Assembly (NCBI GenBank): GCA_026120035.1
Contig: JALRME010000031.1
Span: 62,001 to 126,000 of the forward strand
Origin: Coleophoma eucalyptorum
Taxonomy: Eukaryota > Ascomycota > Leotiomycetes > Helotiales > Dermateaceae
DNA: 64,000 nt
Direction: 5' to 3'
This document shows positions 23,601 to 34,283 of the stretch, piece after piece. The position numbers and the translations under genes were made by a program. Every line of letters starts with the position of its first letter. The stretch's first letter is position 1. Below the pieces are notes generated by a model. That model did no database searches and had not been told where the DNA came from. It saw only the letters and a program-made list of their open reading frames with translations.

Positions 23601-25786
23601 GATGCTCTAGTATCGATAACGATGCCTCTAAAGGTCTCGTTCGAGTATCGAGTATTTATAATATAGTTGTAGGTATTCTGATCCTCGATATCGTCGATAT
23701 CGTTATATATAGGTATTTCTAGTGTATCGTTCGATTTAACCTACTCGGTAGGGTAAATCGGTTCTATAGTATCTATACCGAATGCGTAAAGGTATAACTT
23801 ATTATTCAACTTATTTATAAGCTCTATTCTATACTTGCTATCGACCTAGTTAAATAATATAAAGTAATACCTTGTATCCTCGTCGTCAAGCTATTCTAAC
23901 GATATTACTATCGTAGGCGTATTTGGTATTTCTATAGATAACATTTGGAATACTTCTTGGACGTCTTCTTCAAGGTCGTTTTCTTCGCCTTTGAATTCTA
24001 TAATATATTAACGTAAAACGCCTTTAAGGCGTTAGTTATTATACCTTTGGAGGTTATTCTTCTTCTTAAACCTCTCTCGAGCATCTTCTTGTTCTTATAG
24101 TATATAATTATAGGATCTATAGTCCTCCTTGAAACAGATAAAACATCGAGGTTTTTAGTATCTCTATTACGAGGTCGACCTTATTCGCGAGGGTTGTCGA
24201 CTTCGACCTCTCGACGATTCTCGATTGTAATATCGTCGATCTATATAGTATGTTTGGCTCGTAGGTACGTCGTTACATTATACCTCCTATATCGAAATTG
24301 ATAACTACAATCGACTCGTAAGAACTAATATTTCGTTAGGTATATCTATTAGGGCGAATTAGCATACTAGTACGCTTTGACATACTATTATAACCTTACT
24401 TATAAGAAACTTCGTATTATATAATAATTAAGAGAGTCTATATTGCATTAGTATAAGCTTATTAACGAGTAATATAACACAGTCTGTTATAGGCTTTCCT
24501 TCGTTCTCGTTCATTATAGAACGTAGTAAGATCGTATTCCATTTATGAAGGTTCTTACGTTAGAATTCCTAGCTTTCGAAGTAAGCTTTAAGCCTAGTAA
24601 TAGCCTCCTAGAATAGTATATCTCCAAGGTCGTATACGAAGTAGTATTCTAATGCCATACCTAAGAGCATAGCTAACAATACTAGGTGGTATACTCCTAG
24701 GGGTACGTTTGACTTCTTACAGGCCTCGTAGAAGATCTTGAGTTTGAAGTCAATACTACTATTGGTTCCATCGTATGTTATATTCTCTATGAACATCTTC
24801 GTGTATATAGAGATTTCCTTTCCATATACAATTAGATTAATAGTCTAGGTTTGCTGGCTTACAGCCTTACCTAAGGGCGTAGGTTCCTTGCTAGTAGCCT
24901 CGTATATAGGTCGTAATTGATTTTCAGCTTATAAGGTCCTATTCAGAGGCGTCTCGGGTGTGAATTAAGTTATGTTTCGAGGTGGTATTCTAGCCTATGC
25001 CTAGGTATATAGCAACGATTGAGGTATTAGAATACTAGGGTTTGATATTAGAATTAGTATAATAATAGGTTGAGTATTAGGTAACGAGCCTTCGTTAGGT
25101 AATAAGTTATTTGGTATAGTATTACGTAGTTGGAAGGAACGTAGCCCTTTACTACTAGCGTTCTCTTTGACTTCATATAGGCCTTATAGAGTCCACGGAG
25201 GTCTCTCATCCTCCTAGATGACTTCATATAGCAGTTAAGCATATATAGTATTCCTATTCTTGTTCTCGCCTTTCTTAGGCTTCGTTCGTATCCATACTCC
25301 TACCCAGCGAAGTTCGTAGTATATATAACGTTGTATAGCGATAGCGGCGATAGAGAAGGTTTCAATTATAAATTTCGAGAAATCCTCGTATAGTTTAGTC
25401 TATAATCTACTATCGACTATACCACGTTGTTCGTAGTCATCTAGTTTGAACTATATATATTCCTCTATATACTTTTTATCGATGGTATCGAATTCTTCCT
25501 CCTATGTAGTCCAATAGTCGAGATCCTTCGTAGTATTTGTATTACCTTTAGTAGTTGTAGATACGTTAGATTCTACCATCCTATATAATATTGATTCGTA
25601 GGGTATTCGGGGGGTATACGGAGGGGTTTCGGTTTCGTAGTGTTACCTAGTTGGTAATCGAATGAAGGTACTTCGTAGAGGGTACTTTCGTTATATTGTT
25701 TTGTGACGTTTTTCGGTCCTTTTTGACGTAATTCTTAGTCCAATTAAGGATGTTAGAATGATGTTATTAAGTCAAATAGCTAGTTA

Positions 25787-25932
25787 GATTCGCAATGGCC
25801 GTATATATATAGTATATACGTCGCGCTACCTCTTTCCAAATAGGGGTATTGACCTTGCTAGATAGCGAATAGCTAACGTAGATTCGCAATGGCCGTATAT
25901 ATATATAGTATATACATCGCGCTACCTCTTTC
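25787..25932. repeat. direct repeat in the Copia 1 leader
   Basis: A block of about 52 bp starting GATTCGCAATGGCCGTATAT and ending CGCGCTACCTCTTTCC occurs at 25787-25838 and again at 25881-25932, with one extra TA and one G/A difference. Farther right, GAGCC(T/C)GTTGGAGCATAGGG also occurs twice (about 25978 and 26036). Both lie in the 5' leader of the element, next to its 5' LTR. Confidence 0.6.
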
Positions 25933-26095
25933 TAGTAGTCTATTGATATCCCTCTTCAACAAAGTAGTATGTTATAGAGCCTGTTGGAGCATAGGGGTAT
26001 AACGCTTGACTGCTTAATCGACTATATACTTTAGAGCCCGTTGGAGCATAGGGAGTATAGTACGTAGTGTTCTGATCTATACGTCCACTGATCAG

Positions 26096-26283
26096 TATTG
26101 GTATACGTTTACAACGAGCAGACCTCGTAATAGTATCGTAGGCTTTAATTATAGGGTATGCAGTATGTTGTAGGTGGTTGTTGATTCTCTATATATGTCT
26201 ATCGTAAATAGGGTTATATCCTATTAATGAATGCTATCACGTGATTAGGTCACGTGCTAAGTATATGTCATTGCAATCCGACA
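26096..26283 (-). repeat. 5' LTR of Copia element 1
   Basis: Partner of the LTR at 20268-20455. It begins TATTGGTATACG, where the first TG has become TA as RIP would do, and ends AATCCGACA. Confidence 0.85.
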
Positions 26284-26748
26284 GCAAGAGAAAGTTTTAA
26301 AAAATTATAATATACTCTAACCCTAAGGCGAATTATACCTATAGAATGGTTCAATAATAATGGATAGGTTGAGCCTAATTCTCTAAATGATTTGATATAT
26401 TTCTTCGTACGAATAGTAGTAGAATTAAGGAAATAAAAGTTTACCTTAGAACCTATTTATACTATAAATAAGATTGTACACTAAGACTACGTATAGACAT
26501 TTTTTGTATAGGGAAAAAACCTATTTACATTATAAATAGGGAACAATAGTATTAGGGAATTAGTTTAGCTTGATGTTCTAATAAATTTACTATCGTAGTT
26601 CGTACGAAATAAGATAAAATAAGAAGAATAAAGATTAACCCTAGAATCTAATTACAATATGATTGGGTTTTCTTACTAAGACCGTACACCAACATTTTTT
26701 ATATAGGAAAAAAACCTAATTACGTTATAATTAGGGGATTCTAACGTT
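26284..26748. other. AT-rich spacer with a duplicated segment
   Basis: No coding signal. Two related segments of about 130 bp (about 26400-26530 and 26605-26735) share TTCGTACGAA..., AACCTA/ATT and a block GGGAAAAAACCTATTTAC / GGAAAAAAACCTAATTAC, so an older duplication is present. Confidence 0.4.
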
Positions 26749-26822
26749 AGGGTTATATTCCATCATCGAATGTTACTACATGATTAGGTCATATAATAGG
26801 TATATATCATTGCAATCCGACA
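26749..26822. repeat. fragment of Copia 1 LTR
   Basis: The sequence GGGTTATATTCCATCATCGA through CATTGCAATCCGACA matches the last about 70 bases of the 188-bp LTRs at 20268 and 26096 (there GGGTTATATCCCATCAATGA), with C/T changes. It is a truncated solo LTR next to the full element. Confidence 0.7.
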
Positions 26823-27020
26823 GTAGTATTATAGGTAGACTATTATACATTTTGATGTTATTGAATACAGCTAACGTAGGTGTATATTTCGTAGGAAAGA
26901 TATTACTTGATAGTAGTGTAATTATCATCAAGTTTAGATACATAAAATCCATCAAAAGTCTTGTTAGATTTAAAAACAACAGACTTCAATTACATAGTAT
27001 AAAGTTAAATTTAAAAGAAA

Positions 27021-30000
27021 TCAGCAAGCAGTAACTGTTGCAGTAAAAGGAGATACGGGACCAGAATTAGTAGTGAGTCCATATGTGCCGATAGTAGTCG
27101 TTCCGTAGAGTGCAAAATGTTGTATAAATCCACCGATATTTGTTGCGATGCCTATACCTTGACTGTCTATTAAATTGGTACCCGTGTTTGGATCCCCAGA
27201 CGGGTAGAAGCAGTAATCAGGACTTCCGATGGATGTTCCAGTGTCGAGGGTCGATACAAAACTGTTTATATCTCCACTCAAACTAGTAACGAGGAGTCCA
27301 CTACCAGAGCCGCATGATTGGAAAAGACTGTACATAATCTGAAAGGTAAAGTCATTCGCTCCACTGGTGCTTTGAAAGTTGTAGCAGCCCGATGTCGCCA
27401 CAGGTGCTGATGTAGTACTTGTACTAGAAGAACTCGTAGAGGTAGTAGAGGTGGACGAATCTGTGGATGTTGTCGACTCACTCGAGGTAGTAGAGGTGGA
27501 CGAGTCCNNNNNNNNNNNNNNNNNNNNNNNNNNNNNNNNNNNNNNNNNNNNNNNNNNNNNNNNNNNNNNNNNNNNNNNNNNNNNNNNNNNNNNNNNNNNN
27601 NNNGTCCGTGGATGTTGTCGACTCGCTCGAGGTAGTAGAGGTGGACGAATCCGTGGAGGTAGTCGACTCACTCGAGGTAGTAGAGGTGGACGAGTCCGTG
27701 GATGTGGTCGACTCACTCGAGGTAGTAGAGGTGGACGAGTCCGTGGATGTTGTCGACTCGCTCGAGGTAGTAGAGGTGGACGAATCCGTGGAGGTAGTCG
27801 ACTCACTCGAGGTAGTAGAGGTGGACGAGTCCGTGGATGTAGTCGACTCACTCGAGGTAGTAGAAGTGGACGTCTCCGTGGATGTAGTCGACTCACTCGA
27901 GGTAGTAGAGGTGGACGAGTCCGTGGATGTAGTCGACTCACTCGAGGTAGTAGAGGTGGAAGACTCCGTGGATGTAGTCGACTCACTCGAGGTAGTAGAA
28001 GTGGACGTCTCCGTGGATGTAGTTGACTCACTTGAGGTAGTAGAAGTAGATGAATCCGTCGATGTTGTCGACTCGCTCGAGGTAGTAGAAGTGGACGAAT
28101 CCGTGGATGTAGTCGACTCACTCGACGTAGTAGAAGTAGAAGAATCTGTCGATGTTGTGGACTCGCCCGAGGTAGTAGAAGTGGACGAATCCGTGGATGT
28201 AGTCGACTCACTCGACGTAGTAGAAGTAGAAGAATCTGTCGATGTTATCGACTCACTCGACGTGATAGAGGTGGAAGTATCCGTCGATGTAGTCGACTCG
28301 CTCGAGGTAATAGAAGTAGAAGAATCTGTCGAGGTTGTCAACTCACTGGAGGTAGTAGAGGTAGACGACTCCGTCGATGTTGTCGACTCGCTCGAGGTAG
28401 TGGAGGTGGACGAATCTGTGGATATTGTCGACTCATTCGAGGTAGTAGAAGCGGAAGACTCTGTCGATGTTGTTGACTCACTCGAAGTAGTTGAAGTGGA
28501 AGAGCCAGTGGATGTAGTCGACTCACTCGAAGTAGTGGAGGAAGAATCCGTCGTTGTTGTCGACTCGCTCGAGGTAGTAGAAGTAGAAGAATCTGTGGAT
28601 GTTGTCAACTCACTCGAGGTAGTAGAAGTGGAAGAATCCGTCGATGTTGTCGACTCGCTCGAGGTAGTGGAGGTGGACGAATCTGTGGATGTTGTCGACT
28701 CACTCGAGGTAGTAGAAGCGGAAGACTCTGTCGATGTTGTTGACTGACTCGAAGTAGTAGAAGCGGAATACTCTGTCGATGTTGTTGACTCACTCGAAGT
28801 AGTTGAAGTGGAAGAGCCAGTGGATGTAGTCGACTCACTCGAAGTAGTGGAGGAAGAATCCGTTGTTGTTGTCGACTCGCTCGAAGTAGAGGAAGAAGAC
28901 TCCGGCAATGTTGTTGACTCACTCGAAGTCGTTGAAGTTGAAGAACCAGTGGATGTCGTCGACTCACTCGAAGTAGTAGAGGTGGACGAATCTGTGGAGG
29001 TTGTCGGCTCACTCGAGGTAGTAGAAGTGGAAGTATCCGTAGATGTAGTTGACTCGCTCGAGGCAGAGGACTCCGAAGATGTGGTAGACGAAGAAACACT
29101 AGTTGACGAGTCGCTTGTTGATGCTGGGCTTGTAGAAGACTCGTTGGTAGATTTCTGGATGGCGGAACTACTTAGGCTTGTTGTAAATGTTGATGGTGTA
29201 GTTTGGCTTGTGCTGCTTGGCTTTGTTGCACTCGTTGATTCTGGGACCGTGGAAGACGGTGAAATCGATGAAACCGTCGAAAATATTGGAGCTACTTTAG
29301 AGCAATCAGCTGGAACAGCAGTAAAGTATACTGGTAGGCATCCTGTGGGTAGAATGTCACTGAATACAACTTGCAGTGTCCCTCCGATAGAACAAAACAA
29401 TGCCGTGCCAGATGTGAACGAAGCATTTCTCCAAACAAGGATACCATTGTTGACAAGAAATGTTGTCGAAATATCCAATACTATAGATGACGGTAGAAAT
29501 TCCTGGCTCGAAGCATTAAGCGAAGTAGAGTATTGTAGACCATTGGAATATAGGCCATCGCCGATGATACTAAATATTGAACTGGATTGACATTGGGTAG
29601 ATATGGCCGATGAGTTGCTAATAAATCCAATCGGTGATACGGTAACTTGACGCTTCTTGGAGTTTGTACGAGGTACAACTTGAAGAAAGAATGGAGCACT
29701 TGATGGCTCTAGGGTACTAGATGTCCTAGTATGATTAGAGTCAAATATCTCTTTATAATAGAGCAAATACCTACAATGTTGAAGAAATTGTCGCTGAGGA
29801 TGTCTCGAGAAAAGTAGAGGTGGATGTGCTCAGAGGGAATACAGTCCTAAGAATATTAATTATGGATAGCTGATGAGGAACATGCTTACTGCGTAAAAGT
29901 GGCAGTAGCTATAGTGCTTGATATATAGGTTATTATTGAAGTCGCCGTTACAATTGTGCTAATGTAGACAGGTGCGTTAGATATTGTTATCTGAATGCCC

Positions 30001-30203
30001 CCATTGATGTTTATCGTAGTATCCGACCCAAAGTATTGATTGATGAAAATAGGTTGTTCATGCTGAATCTTCTGAAGGGTAATGTTTGACAAGCCTCCTG
30101 GACACAATCCTTCTTGTATTGTTGTCGGGCTGAATGTATAGTTGTTAGCAGCAGTACATGTCAGTAGCGAGCAAAATATCAAAAGCAAGAAAGGAAGAAC
30201 CAT
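27021..30203 (-). CDS. secreted Ser/Thr-rich repeat protein (DUF7908-type)
   Basis: Three exons: 30203-29890, 29846-29775 and 29725-27021, with GT-AG introns and matching phases. The protein starts with a signal peptide (MVLPFLLLIFCSLLTCTAA). The N-terminal domain contains FINQYFGSDTTININGGI. After PFFLQVVPRTNSKKRQV comes a globular domain with four cysteines (STQCQSSSIFS, ALFCSIGG, TGCLPVYF, ADCS). I recognise the style of fungal DUF7908 proteins. A long Ser/Thr region follows, built of a 15-residue unit (ESTTSTDSSTSTTSS and variants), then a C-terminal domain with four cysteines starting SGCYNFQSTSG and ending TVTAC. It is probably a heavily O-glycosylated cell-wall or surface protein; no GPI signal is seen. 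The assembly gap at 27508-27603 interrupts the repeat, and the frames on either side of it disagree by the N count, so true repeat length is unknown. It lies between two transposon islands yet looks intact outside the gap. Confidence 0.75.
27440..29100. repeat. 45-bp coding minisatellite
   Basis: Tandem 45-bp units (plus strand GTCGACTCACTCGAGGTAGT followed by AGAGGTGGACGA and related bases) encode the 15-residue Ser/Thr repeat on the minus strand. Units on the left (27440-28020) are nearly identical, while those on the right (28300-29100) are more diverged and include 42-bp versions. The near-identical end holds the assembly gap. Confidence 0.85.
27508..27603. other. assembly gap (96 N)
   Basis: A run of 96 N inside the most homogeneous part of the minisatellite. 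The coding frame before and after differs, so the N length is an estimate, not the true distance. Confidence 0.99.
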
Positions 30204-31213
30204 GATGGTAAAGCTGTAGAGAAAATGCCGAAGAAGAAATAGTGAGATAGCTAGAAGATTAAAAAGACAGGAAATATCTAGGGAGACTGTAGACAGGCAA
30301 TATTTACCTCGATATTCAGACTATACCTTAAAGAATTAGGTAAGATTTGTGCAAGCATTCCTTTCGGATCCTTACTTACTTCACCCAATGTTGGCCCGAC
30401 GAAAATGCTTTAGAGTTTGATGATTATTAGCACAGCAAAACTCAATTTACATCATATTCCAAAATTTCAGAGATCTTGATAGCTCAGAGTCGCGTAAAGA
30501 CTTTGATTAAAAGTTTAATGAATCCTCGGCGTTTCTGTAGAAATGGTCTTGTCCCGTATATTGTCACACTACACGCTGCACTTAATAAAGTTAAGCAATC
30601 ATTCAGGCTTTGTTGAGAATTGCCAGCTGGCAGCATTATATAGATGACACCCTTTTCATGGAACTTGGATACTGCACTTTTTCCCTTGCCTTTTTTAACT
30701 CCATATCGCCTCACGCATTCAATTTGGAATACTTGAAAAACATGCAACCTCCAGTCATATAGCATCCGATATCACATGCTCATTTGATTATGGAGTACGA
30801 GATCTCGCTCTCCTGATACAGGCTTAGACGCTCTCTGATCTTCCTCTTTAAAGTGCCAGGCCCTCTCTCTATGATACAGGGCTACAAACATCATTTATCT
30901 GCTCTAGTACGGTAACCAGGCGTAGCCTTGACATCCTTAATGGTAAAGATTTCATCCCCGATAGCCAGACTTTCTGTGCGGTACTGGGCGAAGCTACCAC
31001 GATGAAATTAATCCTCTCGAGATTTTGCCCGCTGCATTCAACTCTGGCTTACGGGTGCCCAAGCCCGAGTTCTGACAGCAGGCTTAGGTGTGCAGTTCAA
31101 GGCATTGTCATATATAGCCATGGCTCGCGCAAAGATCCCATCAAGATTTTTGTTGGAGACTTACATCCTCAAGCAACCTTAGTGTCTTACAACAAATACA
31201 ATCACTTCATAAG
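30204..31213. other. intergenic, no supported gene
   Basis: Upstream region of the Ser/Thr-rich protein followed by ordinary-looking spacer. On the minus strand at about 30908-31000 a short frame reads FAQYRTESLAIGDEIFTI, which looks protein-like and may be a gene remnant, but I cannot place it and stops surround it. The frame 30484-30765 minus has no motif. Confidence 0.4.
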
Positions 31214-31380
31214 TGTTGGTATCAGTCGAAGCAATATTCGATTCAGATCAGGAGATCAAAGGGGGGGTCGATTCAGTGTAGTATAATAAGTCATTCTTCT
31301 TCTAAGTAGGTGTAATGCGTGGGTAGCCCAAATACCACCTATGGCATCATATGATTGTAAACGAGTGGTCATGTGAGTAT
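31214..31380. repeat. truncated LTR (family 3)
   Basis: Begins TGTTGGTATCAGTCGAAGCA and matches the sequence at 32287-32480 (TATTAGTATCAATTGAAGCA) for about 165 bp, with many C/T and G/A differences. It stops exactly where the Gypsy LTR at 31381 begins, so that LTR cut it. Confidence 0.65.
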
Positions 31381-31818
31381 TGTAAGAACCCGACCTGCTG
31401 CCGACCTGCCTGTATTGAACAATTGGGATATCAAGGATATGTGTCACGTGAACCCATTGAGGCATAAGTGTCGTTTACAGGCCTATTATCTCTGTAAGTA
31501 CATGGTATGGCGTGTCCCAACACGGCCATACCGCCCGCAAAAAGGCTAACATTACAACCGAACGCTCGGATTGTAACGTAATAGGCTATATATATCGTTC
31601 CCAAACGACATAAGCGAGTAGTAGCTGACTCGGAGGGGTTTCAGACCCAGGAAGCATATAAAAGGGATATGATATGGAATTGGTTCACTTTTTGGGTTCT
31701 TTCCTTATCTTTTTTGTGTCCTTCGTACGAGACCTATAGGATTCAGTCAATATAAGGTTATTATGCTCCCAAACTCCTCTATCCTGCCTTTGATCAAACC
31801 TGTGTCTTTACGTGGACA
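31381..31818. repeat. solo Gypsy-type LTR, relatively unmutated
   Basis: Begins TGTAAGAACCCGACC and ends TTTACGTGGACA (TG...CA), 438 bp. It matches the LTR at 57394 in its first about 75 and last about 210 bases, with shared TTCGTACGAGACCTATAGGA and CAATATAAGGTTATTATGCTC. The copy at 57394 lacks the GC-richer middle about 140 bp and is converted to AT-rich. No internal retrotransposon sequence adjoins it, so it is a solo LTR. A target duplication is not evident. Confidence 0.7.
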
Positions 31819-31968
31819 CTTCCTATATGTGTGTATATATATATAAAAACAGCTTAGTTCGTATATAGTGCTTCCTTGGATATAGAATAAGGTGTAGTAA
31901 GGTCATATATCGAGTAGGGTGTATAGAATAAGGAGGTGGTTCGGTCTAGGTTCTAGTTTGGAAATAAG

Positions 31969-32836
31969 GGTATTTCCAACTCTAGTTCTTAGTATATATA
32001 AGGTCCTTTTGACGTAATACAACCTTAGTTCCTTAGATTAGATCGGAAGCCGTCCCTACGAATAATAAAGCTAATGATAATAGTAGAGTATAAAGTACTC
32101 TAAAGGTTCGTAAAGTACGTTTTCCAATTAAGGATTCGTTGCTTTACTATATGACCTAAAGGTTGGCTATAACTCTCTCTTCAATAGAGGTATATATTCA
32201 CCAAGCTAGTTCTAAATAGCTTTAGAAAGTGACGAAGGGATAGACGTATCTCCTGATCTATATACGCACGCAATATACTAATTAGTATTAGTATCAATTG
32301 AAGCAATATTCGATAAGAGATCAGAAGATCAAGGGGTCAATTCAGTATAGTATAATAAGTTATTCTTCTTCTAAGTAAGTATAACATATAGGAGGTATAA
32401 ATACCGCCTATAGCATCATATGATTATAACAAGTAGTCATATGAGTATTAGGTGATAATCATAATATCGATATTCCAACATTTATAACTAGCGAAGGAAT
32501 AGTATGTATCTCCTGATCTATACACACTTATTGATCAGTATTGGATTACCTCTTATTTTAGCTATATCAATAATAGTCAAAATGTGGAAGGTAAAATATA
32601 GATGTATTCTCTGTTCTAAGTAAGTATAATAGAGGTCTTATTAATATCTTCTTCTGTTTGTAGAATAAACAGAATAGGTCTCGATCCAACCTCCGTTCGT
32701 AATGCTACGTAATGTAGGCATCGATCCGACCTCTTGTTCGTAGTACTACGTAATTACAAACAGGTAGCGTTTGTAGTAAGTACGAACGAGTGTTCGATCG
32801 AGGTCGAGATCGAGATCCAATAATGATATACCGACA
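31969..32836 (-). mobile_element. Copia leader and LTR relics
   Basis: 31969-32286 resembles the leader of the Copia element at 54085-54410: both have AGGTCCTTTTGA, TTAGATCGGAAGCCGTCCCT, CTCTCTTCAAYAGAGGTA and TATTCACC. Next comes a family 3 LTR (32287-32480, ending ATTCCAACA). Then a short piece of the same leader (32481-32538, GTATCTCCTGATCTATAC) precedes a 298-bp LTR (32539-32836) that matches the Copia 2 LTRs at 48395 and 54411. Both LTRs thus carry the same type of leader on their left, the 5'-LTR/leader arrangement of minus-strand elements. No gag or pol sequence remains. Confidence 0.65.
32539..32836 (-). repeat. LTR of Copia 2 type without an element
   Basis: Starts TATTGGATTACC and ends ATACCGACA. 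It shares long identical words with the Copia 2 LTRs, such as AACCTCCGTTCGTAATGCTA and GAACGAGTGTTCGATCGAGG, with scattered transitions. It is 298 bp against 305 in the full element. Confidence 0.8.
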
Positions 32837-32916
32837 GTACCACTCGCTTGTGTTATATATTACTAGTTAGATTTCAATAGTTGTTAATACTTCAAAGAAG
32901 AAATCTAAGTCTAGGT

Positions 32917-33774
32917 CTAAACCCTATATAGTCTTTTATTATTATCTAACTTCCAGTAGTCATCACTTCCTACGCCTGAATTGGCCCAGAAAACGTAGTT
33001 CGGGTCGTACTTTTCTTTAATACCAAGCAGGCGTTCGTAGTTGTCACCAAAGTAGTCCTCTTTCCAGTACGGTTTGTCCCATGTAGCCTCATTCATATAG
33101 GTTCCCGAGCCGGGGGTCACAGTACGCATGGCGTCCTGCCATTGATTTAGCTGGGCTTCACCAAGGGCCAAATCGGCCGGTGAATCTGTGGTTGGAAATC
33201 CGATGCCAAAGGTCATATGAAATAGGGCGTCCCGCTATGCTGGGAGAACAGCATTTGATGCAGCCGTGTTGCCCACGCGTGCGTGACTCACGTTCGCCGC
33301 TATGACGCTAATGAGAGACGGGTACTCATCGTTGCTCACAATACTACGCAGTGTATCAACCAACTCGGGAAGCGTGTCTTGGACCACTGAGCGTGGTACC
33401 AGCCGCCCTCCAATGGAAGTGTTTGTGTCGTATTGTTGGGCGCCATCGAACACCTCGTATCCTTCGTAGAAGGTTTTGTAAGCTGATGTCTGATTGACTG
33501 CAAGGGTTATATTGAGTGATGCTAGTTCTTGAAGAAGGGGCGCTAGCACGGCAGACACATCGTCACCTGTTTTGTCGGGATATACTGCCCACAAGAGAGT
33601 GGCAGACACTCTGCTGAGAGCCCAGAAACTCGACATGCCAGGTATATCGTCGAGCACAAGCAAGTATTTGAGACACGCCGACACTCCAGCCCAGAATGTA
33701 TCGTCGTTGGTGTTGCTGAAGGAAAATTGCGATCCCGCTACGGGGCCGTCTACCGATAATATGCACATAAGCAT
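32917..33774 (-). pseudogene. FAD-linked (BBE-type) oxidase, 5'-truncated and with a stop
   Basis: C-terminal half of a berberine-bridge-enzyme-like FAD oxidase. Visible parts are VDGPVAGSQFSFSNTNDDTF, then FWALSRVSATLLWAVYP, GGRLVPRSVVQDTLPELVDT, SNAVLPA, and the BBE tail ATWDKPYWKEDYFGDNYERL with KEKYDPNYVFWANSGVGSDDYW. A TAG (complement 33237-33235) sits between VLPA and RDALFHMTFGIG, where the family has Trp, so TGG to TAG is likely. The frame is otherwise continuous. The N-terminal FAD-binding domain with the His/Cys flavin-attachment residues (roughly 250-280 residues) is absent, and no trace of it appears upstream to 34283. Such enzymes often oxidise polyketide or alkaloid intermediates, so it was probably part of the adjacent cluster. 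It is next to the LTR relics, which may explain the truncation. Confidence 0.85.
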
Positions 33775-34283
33775 TATACGTACTATTATGATTGATTATA
33801 TTTTATGCTTATTTCCTGAAATGCGGTGCTTATACCAAGACCACCCCACAGTAATACAACACACGTTATCACTTCCTTTCAATGCGACGCCATTTTAGGT
33901 TAGGCCTCTTATATTGCTTTGTCAATAATTTCCAACTAATATTTGAGACTTATTCTTGTCGATACTGTAAGGTTTGTGGATCTCCCTTCATTCATGTGCA
34001 TTGTCATAATCCTCAGCTATCATTATGCTTATCAAATGGGGCTTATTAACCGGGCGTTTCTTCCTACCCTACATAAAACTTCATATGCATGATTACTTTA
34101 CATTCATTTTTCACCTTATTTTGGAATGCTGTACCTAGGGAAAAACGTCTAATCACCGATCAATGAGAATCAACTCCGAATATCTAAATCTGAGGCCAAA
34201 GTCTAACATTGTGGAATTCTCGTTGAAGCCTCAGACTTGTAGCCTTTAGTAACTTTCAAACTTAGCAGCTCCCTCTCATTACC
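33775..34283. promoter_or_regulatory. spacer between oxidase relic and hydrolase
   Basis: The missing 5' part of the oxidase is not found here. The right part should contain the hydrolase promoter, and no specific site stands out. Confidence 0.4.

Larger units (their letters stand above)
20268..26283 (-). mobile_element. Copia-type LTR retrotransposon, heavily RIP-degraded
   Basis: A 188-bp LTR lies at each end (20268-20455 and 26096-26283), and the pol order read on the minus strand is that of Copia. From 5' (right) to 3' (left) I see a gag-like fragment (24608-24796 region), integrase-core and protease relics full of stops, reverse transcriptase (around 21600-21940, YAKSRLVVQAYNDDGKRL and LYLRDIS) and RNase H (20510-20692). 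Stop codons, almost all TAG and TAA, interrupt every domain. No matching 5-bp target duplication is visible outside the LTRs (GATAC left, GCAAG right), so mutation or rearrangement has occurred. It belongs to the same broad family as the better-preserved element at 48395-54715, since gag, RT and RNase H line up, but its LTR is different. Confidence 0.85.

Noticed and set aside
26316..26330. TAACCCTAA as telomere repeat
   Set aside because: Only one copy, inside degraded repeat DNA.
27451..28747. Long plus-strand frame of Val/Glu/Asp repeats
   Set aside because: It is the antisense of the 45-bp minisatellite that codes the Ser/Thr repeat; a 45-bp unit leaves all frames open.
27440..29100. CRISPR-like array
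   Set aside because: Head-to-tail minisatellite without unique spacers, coding, in a eukaryote.
30484..30765. Open frame of 93 codons on the minus strand
   Set aside because: No domain, no introns, AT-rich neighbourhood; probably chance.
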